Source: Ohtaekwangia koreensis
Lineage (GTDB): Bacteria; Bacteroidota; Bacteroidia; Cytophagales; Cyclobacteriaceae
Assembly: GCF_900167975.1 (NCBI RefSeq)
Contig: NZ_FUZU01000001.1
Span: 2,018,580 to 2,082,579, forward strand
Direction of reading: 5' to 3'
Length of the DNA stretch: 64,000 nt
Shown: positions 60,867-64,000 of the stretch, piece by piece
How the letters are laid out: every line of letters begins with the position of its first letter
Numbering within the stretch: position 1 is the first letter of the stretch
Translations under genes and position numbers: made by a program
Notes under the pieces: model-generated
Databases searched by the model: none
Seen by the model: the letters and a program-made list of their open reading frames with translations, nothing else
Told to the model about the DNA's origin: nothing

Positions 60867-61730
60867 ATGCTGGTACGTTTTCCATCGGATAGTATATCTC
60901 AAGGTTTGTTAAAAGCTGGCGAGGTTTCGTTTGCCCGCCACAAGCATGAAACGAAGCCGCATACTAAAACTGTCTTGCTCCAGGAGAACATGTTGGCCTT
61001 TCCGTTGGGAGGTTATAAGAAATTGCATTTCAATGATCACACAGCGTTGATAGAGCCTGGTAATTTATTCTTTATGAAGCGTGGCTTGCACGTGATGAGT
61101 GAGTTCACACAAGAAGGATTGGACTATGATTCGTTAATCATTTTTTGCAGTGATGCTTTTCTGAAAGAGTTTTCACTTCATCATCTTTCTTCGTCACAAG
61201 GATTCGTGCATCATCCGCCTCTCATGCACCTTACTATACCGACAGATAAATTGTTGGAGAGCTTCCGGGATCAATACCTGCGTTACTTCGATCAGCCTCT
61301 GCATCACCTTCGAGAAATTCTCGAACTTAAACTGAAAGAATTGTTTCTCTTGCTGATATCGGGCAACCATGGGCAGCAGGTAACACGCTGGATTCAGGGT
61401 ATCACGAACAGCCAATCTATAGGTATAGAATATACTGTAAAACAACATTTGTTTCAACCCTTAACATTAGCAGAGCTTGCTGAACTCTCCGGCAGAAGTC
61501 TGGCGTCTTTCAAGCGCGATTTTCAGGAGCTATATCATACGTCTCCTAAAAAGTGGATCAACAGTCAACGACTTGCGCATGCAAAAATATTGTTGCAAAA
61601 TACTTCTGATAATGTATCGGAAGTAGCGGCTGCCTGTGGCTTTGATAATGTACCCTACTTTATACGGATTTTTAAAAGTGAGTTTGGTACAACCCCCAGT
61701 AGCTGGCGCGCTAAAAGTGCAATAGTTTGA
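60867..61730 (+). CDS. AraC-family transcriptional regulator
   Basis: 287 aa. Residues ~10-160 are an effector domain with cupin-like pattern (LIEPGNLFFMKRGLHVMSEF). Residues ~190-285 are the AraC double helix-turn-helix (LFQPLTLAELAELSGRSLASFKRDFQELYHTSPKKWINSQRLAHAKILLQNTSDNVSEVAAACGFDNVPYFIRIFKSEFGTTPSSWRAK). It is divergent from the ABC exporter gene and is followed 63 bases later by the SMP-30-like gene. Effector not known. Confidence 0.9.
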   Translation: MLVRFPSDSISQGLLKAGEVSFARHKHETKPHTKTVLLQENMLAFPLGGYKKLHFNDHTALIEPGNLFFMKRGLHVMSEFTQEGLDYDSLIIFCSDAFLKEFSLHHLSSSQGFVHHPPLMHLTIPTDKLLESFRDQYLRYFDQPLHHLREILELKLKELFLLLISGNHGQQVTRWIQGITNSQSIGIEYTVKQHLFQPLTLAELAELSGRSLASFKRDFQELYHTSPKKWINSQRLAHAKILLQNTSDNVSEVAAACGFDNVPYFIRIFKSEFGTTPSSWRAKSAIV

Positions 61731-61757
61731 GCTTTATGTAGTATACTCAAACTTTTC
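61724..61757 (+). terminator. Possible terminator after the AraC gene
   Basis: AGTTTGAG (61724-61731) and CTCAAACT (61746-61753) form an 8-bp stem followed by TTTC. It overlaps the AraC stop region and is moderately convincing. Confidence 0.5.
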
Positions 61758-61765
61758 TACCACTA

Positions 61766-61773
61766 TACATTTG
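61766..61773 (+). promoter_or_regulatory. -7 box of the SMP-30-like gene
   Basis: TACATTTG fits TAnnTTTG and lies 20 bases before the ATG at 61794. No TTG at the expected -33 distance. Confidence 0.4.
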
Positions 61774-61793
61774 TGTTATAATCTACAGCACAT

Positions 61794-62663
61794 ATGAAAA
61801 ACTATTTTGCAATCATCGCTGTACTGTTGTTCAGTATAGCCGCACACGCACAGAGCGATGTTATAACCTCCGGACTTCTGCATCCGGAAAGCATCATCAC
61901 CGATGGAAAATTTTTGTACACAACCTTGATCGGAAAAGCACTGGCTCCCACTGCAAAAGATGGTGACGGAGCCATCAGCAAACTTGATCTTGCGGGTAAA
62001 CCTATTGATCTTAATTTTAACAAAGCCGTGTTGAACGCGCCTAAAGGAACGACTATTGTTGGAAATATACTTTATGTTGCCGATGTTGACAGAGTTGTTG
62101 GATTCGATCTTCAGTCGGGGGAGAAAGTGGATGAGGTAGATCTTTCTGCACAAGGCACGCAGTTTCTAAACGACCTGACGCTAAAAGGAGATTCCGTATT
62201 TTTTGTAAGCGCCACTGATATCGGCAAGATCTTTAAGGTCACTATATCTACACACCGCATCGAAGCGCTCAATATACCCAAGCTGATCGGTCCAAACGGA
62301 TTGTTGTACGATGCAAAGACAGATATACTATATGTGGCGGGTTTAGATCGGAGCGATAACCCGATGGGGGAGTTGGGGATGATCACAGGCAAGAGTGGAT
62401 ACTACACCTACACTACTTTAACTGATGCGCGCGGTATGTTTGATGGTATTCAAATGCTCGATGCCAATACGCTGATTGTTTCTGATTGGGTTACATTGAA
62501 AGAAAGAAAAACACGACTTCTTAAAATCAATATCAAAGAAAAGACATATGTAGAGATAGAAAAAAATATAGATGCTGCAGATATATTGTATGACAAGAAA
62601 CAGAAGCGCTTTCTTTTGCCCGCTCTTCGTGATGGTAATATTGTGGAGTATAAATTTAAATAA
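61794..62663 (+). CDS. SMP-30/gluconolactonase-like periplasmic propeller
   Basis: 289 aa. Signal peptide (MKNYFAIIAVLLFSIAAHAQ). The repeats TSGLLHPESIITDGKFLYTTLIG, KGTTIVGNILYVADVDRVVGFDLQSGEKVDEVDL, LNDLTLKGDSVFFVSATDIGKIFKV, LIGPNGLLYDAKTDILYVAGL and FDGIQMLDANTLIVSDW fit the six-bladed SMP-30/gluconolactonase fold, with likely metal-ligand Glu (PES), Asn (GPNGL) and Asp (FDGIQ). The enzyme might hydrolyse lactones in the periplasm. It is preceded by the AraC regulator and followed by a strong hairpin. Confidence 0.75.
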   Translation: MKNYFAIIAVLLFSIAAHAQSDVITSGLLHPESIITDGKFLYTTLIGKALAPTAKDGDGAISKLDLAGKPIDLNFNKAVLNAPKGTTIVGNILYVADVDRVVGFDLQSGEKVDEVDLSAQGTQFLNDLTLKGDSVFFVSATDIGKIFKVTISTHRIEALNIPKLIGPNGLLYDAKTDILYVAGLDRSDNPMGELGMITGKSGYYTYTTLTDARGMFDGIQMLDANTLIVSDWVTLKERKTRLLKINIKEKTYVEIEKNIDAADILYDKKQKRFLLPALRDGNIVEYKFK

Positions 62664-62685
62664 TCAACTATCATTTCTATGAAAA

Positions 62686-62714
62686 GTAAAAGCAGCCATT
62701 GCGGCTGCTTTTAC
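62686..62714. terminator. Bidirectional terminator after the SMP-30-like gene
   Basis: GTAAAAGCAGCC and GGCTGCTTTTAC form a perfect 12-bp stem around a 5-base loop, followed by TGTATT; lies between convergent genes. Confidence 0.8.
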
Positions 62715-62757
62715 TGTATTGTTGAGTTATTCAGAAATGTGCTTCAGATGAATACAA

Positions 62758-63024
62758 CTAAATCCGTTCATCAATATGACCGGGTGCATTGTTGTTATCG
62801 ATTGATTCATCTTCAAATTCATCTGTAGTGGATTCAATCTCAGTGGATGGTTTCTTGCTTCTTTTATTTTTGGATAAACTTCCAGGTGTATAAATGTCCT
62901 CGACTGGGGTTTCCTCTGCAAGATTTTCCTCACTTCTTGCAACTTGTTCTTCAATTACAGGAGAAGTGTTGAGTGTATTATCTGGGCTAAATTGCCGTGT
63001 TGCGTTTCTTCTTGTAGTTCTCAT
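62758..63024 (-). CDS. Hypothetical small acidic protein
   Basis: 88 aa from ATG at 63024 (a GTG at 63045 would add 7). A basic N-terminus (MRTTRRNATRQF) is followed by a highly charged, mostly acidic and Ser/Thr-rich low-complexity body (EEQVARSEENLAEETPVEDIY ... EIESTTDEFEDESIDNNN), probably disordered. No signal peptide or known domain. It might be a small regulatory or nucleic-acid-associated protein; nothing in the neighbourhood clarifies this. Confidence 0.5.
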   Translation of the reverse strand: MRTTRRNATRQFSPDNTLNTSPVIEEQVARSEENLAEETPVEDIYTPGSLSKNKRSKKPSTEIESTTDEFEDESIDNNNAPGHIDERI

Positions 63025-63221
63025 GGCTTTAAATGTTTTGTTCACAGGCTATGTCGAAAAAACTATGCCTTTTTTCATGCGATGGCATTAAATTTATCCA
63101 CATGTTTTGGTCTCTTTTTTGATAAGAGCAAACTTCACAGAAAAGATGGTTCATGGAAATAACATTATGAAAACTGATTGATTTAAATTGCAGACATATA
63201 CTATAATAACTTTAAGCACTT

Positions 63222-64000
63222 ATGAGCAATTGGTTCAATATAATTGAAGAAAAGCTGATGCGCTGGTGGGTATACTTGATTAAGATGTTACCCAATTTCG
63301 CATTGGCCGTTATTGTGTTAATCGCTTTTATTTTTGCAGCGCGATTGATTCAGCGACTATCGCATAAGTTTTTTTTGCGCGTTGCTAAAAGCGAATCCAT
63401 CAGCGGATTAATCTCGGGTGTATTATATACTCTTGTAGTTATCTTTGGTATCATGATCTCCCTGCAGATCATGCAGCTTGATAAAGCAGTATCCTCTTTG
63501 TTGGCGGGCGTTGGTATTATAGGCCTCGCGTTGGGTTTTGCTTTCCAGGATCTTACCGCCAATTTTATATCCGGTGCCTTCATTGCCTTTAAACAACCTT
63601 TTGATATAGGACATACGGTAGAGACCAATGGATTTATAGGCACCATTGAAGAGATCCGGTTACGATCTACAACACTTCGCACATCGGCGGGGCTACACGT
63701 CATTATTCCCAACAAGGAGATCTTTCAGAAGCCAATCATTAATTACTCGCTTAGCAAAGAGAGGAGGGTAGAGCTTGAGTTCCAGATCCCGAATACAATT
63801 GACTTGAATTTTATGGAGGAGCAACTCAAAGCTGCTTTGAAAGACGCAGGCTCCAATGAAACAGTTCGTAATGTGGAGGTGGTATATTCTGCTATTGCTG
63901 ATCCGAAGATACAGGTATACATATCATTCTGGACAAGTAATAACGAACCGAATGAATTCAGGAAAGCGCGTCACCAGGCGATTCTGGCGATCTATAAAGT
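63222..64000 (+). CDS. Small-conductance mechanosensitive channel (MscS family), partial
   Basis: The ORF starts at ATG 63222 and runs to the right edge of the window. At least 259 residues are visible. Three hydrophobic spans occur at ~21-41, ~60-80 and ~88-115, and the third has the MscS pore pattern LLAGVGIIGLALGFAFQDLTANFISGAFIAF. The beta domain follows (FDIGHTVETNGFIGTIEEIRLRSTTLRTSAGLHVIIPNKEIFQKPIINYS). These channels open with membrane tension and release solutes upon osmotic downshift. The C-terminal end is outside the window. Confidence 0.9.
   Translation, partial: MSNWFNIIEEKLMRWWVYLIKMLPNFALAVIVLIAFIFAARLIQRLSHKFFLRVAKSESISGLISGVLYTLVVIFGIMISLQIMQLDKAVSSLLAGVGIIGLALGFAFQDLTANFISGAFIAFKQPFDIGHTVETNGFIGTIEEIRLRSTTLRTSAGLHVIIPNKEIFQKPIINYSLSKERRVELEFQIPNTIDLNFMEEQLKAALKDAGSNETVRNVEVVYSAIADPKIQVYISFWTSNNEPNEFRKARHQAILAIYK

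Overview
The window looks like a chromosome segment of a Bacteroidota bacterium, most likely order Cytophagales. The evidence is a giant surface adhesin and an FG-GAP protein that both end in gliding-motility-type (type IX secretion, T9SS) C-terminal domains, a PorP/SprF-like partner, PorV/PorQ-like barrels, periplasmic-propeller histidine kinases, a fused E1 alpha/beta 2-oxoacid dehydrogenase, and promoters fitting the Bacteroidota pattern TTG-N17-19-TAnnTTTG. No tRNA, rRNA, CRISPR array, insertion sequence or prophage was recognised. Species assignment is inference; no search was possible.

Layout. 1-557 is the tail of an alpha-N-acetylglucosaminidase. 586-13419 (minus) is an apparent operon: a 2823-aa adhesin, its PorP/SprF-like partner and a 1091-aa FG-GAP/PKD protein. 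Divergent from it (13.8-17.1 kb, plus) lie two small ORFs, an OmpA-family protein and a TlpA-like thioredoxin. 17.4-25.2 kb holds a collagen-like secreted protein, an OB-fold protein, a degenerate-kinase/receiver protein, a propeller histidine kinase and a CHASE3-type histidine kinase. 25.4-39.3 kb is mixed metabolism and repair: hydrolases, SDR, DinB polymerase IV, an SRAP homologue without its catalytic residues, TerC, alanine dehydrogenase, the E1 fusion, LuxE-like protein and DoxX-like proteins. 40.3-43.1 kb is an ECF sigma / anti-sigma / secreted-protein operon. 43.3-47.5 kb is a MacA-MacB(permease only)-TolC-type export operon. 47.5-57.8 kb carries purB, a PaaE-like reductase, a CDF transporter, two outer-membrane barrel proteins, a fatty acid hydroxylase, a histone H1-like protein and an HxlR regulator. 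57.9-64 kb has a quinone-reductase-like dehydrogenase, an ABC exporter, an AraC regulator, an SMP-30-like propeller, a small acidic protein and a truncated MscS channel.

The most notable unexplained signal is a 16-bp dyad, consensus TCMGTAWWWWTACKGA, with four exact copies at 13520, 13761, 18394 and 23234, all intergenic, plus degenerate copies at 14396, 15702, 18322 and 18924. They flank the adhesin operon, the small-ORF/OmpA/TlpA genes, the collagen-like gene and the receiver/kinase pair, which suggests one undescribed regulon for a surface-adhesin island. Other points of interest are two possible non-coding transcripts sharing the box TTACTTTGTGnTATA, a leader with alternative pairings between the two small ORFs, and the SRAP homologue with three of four catalytic residues replaced.
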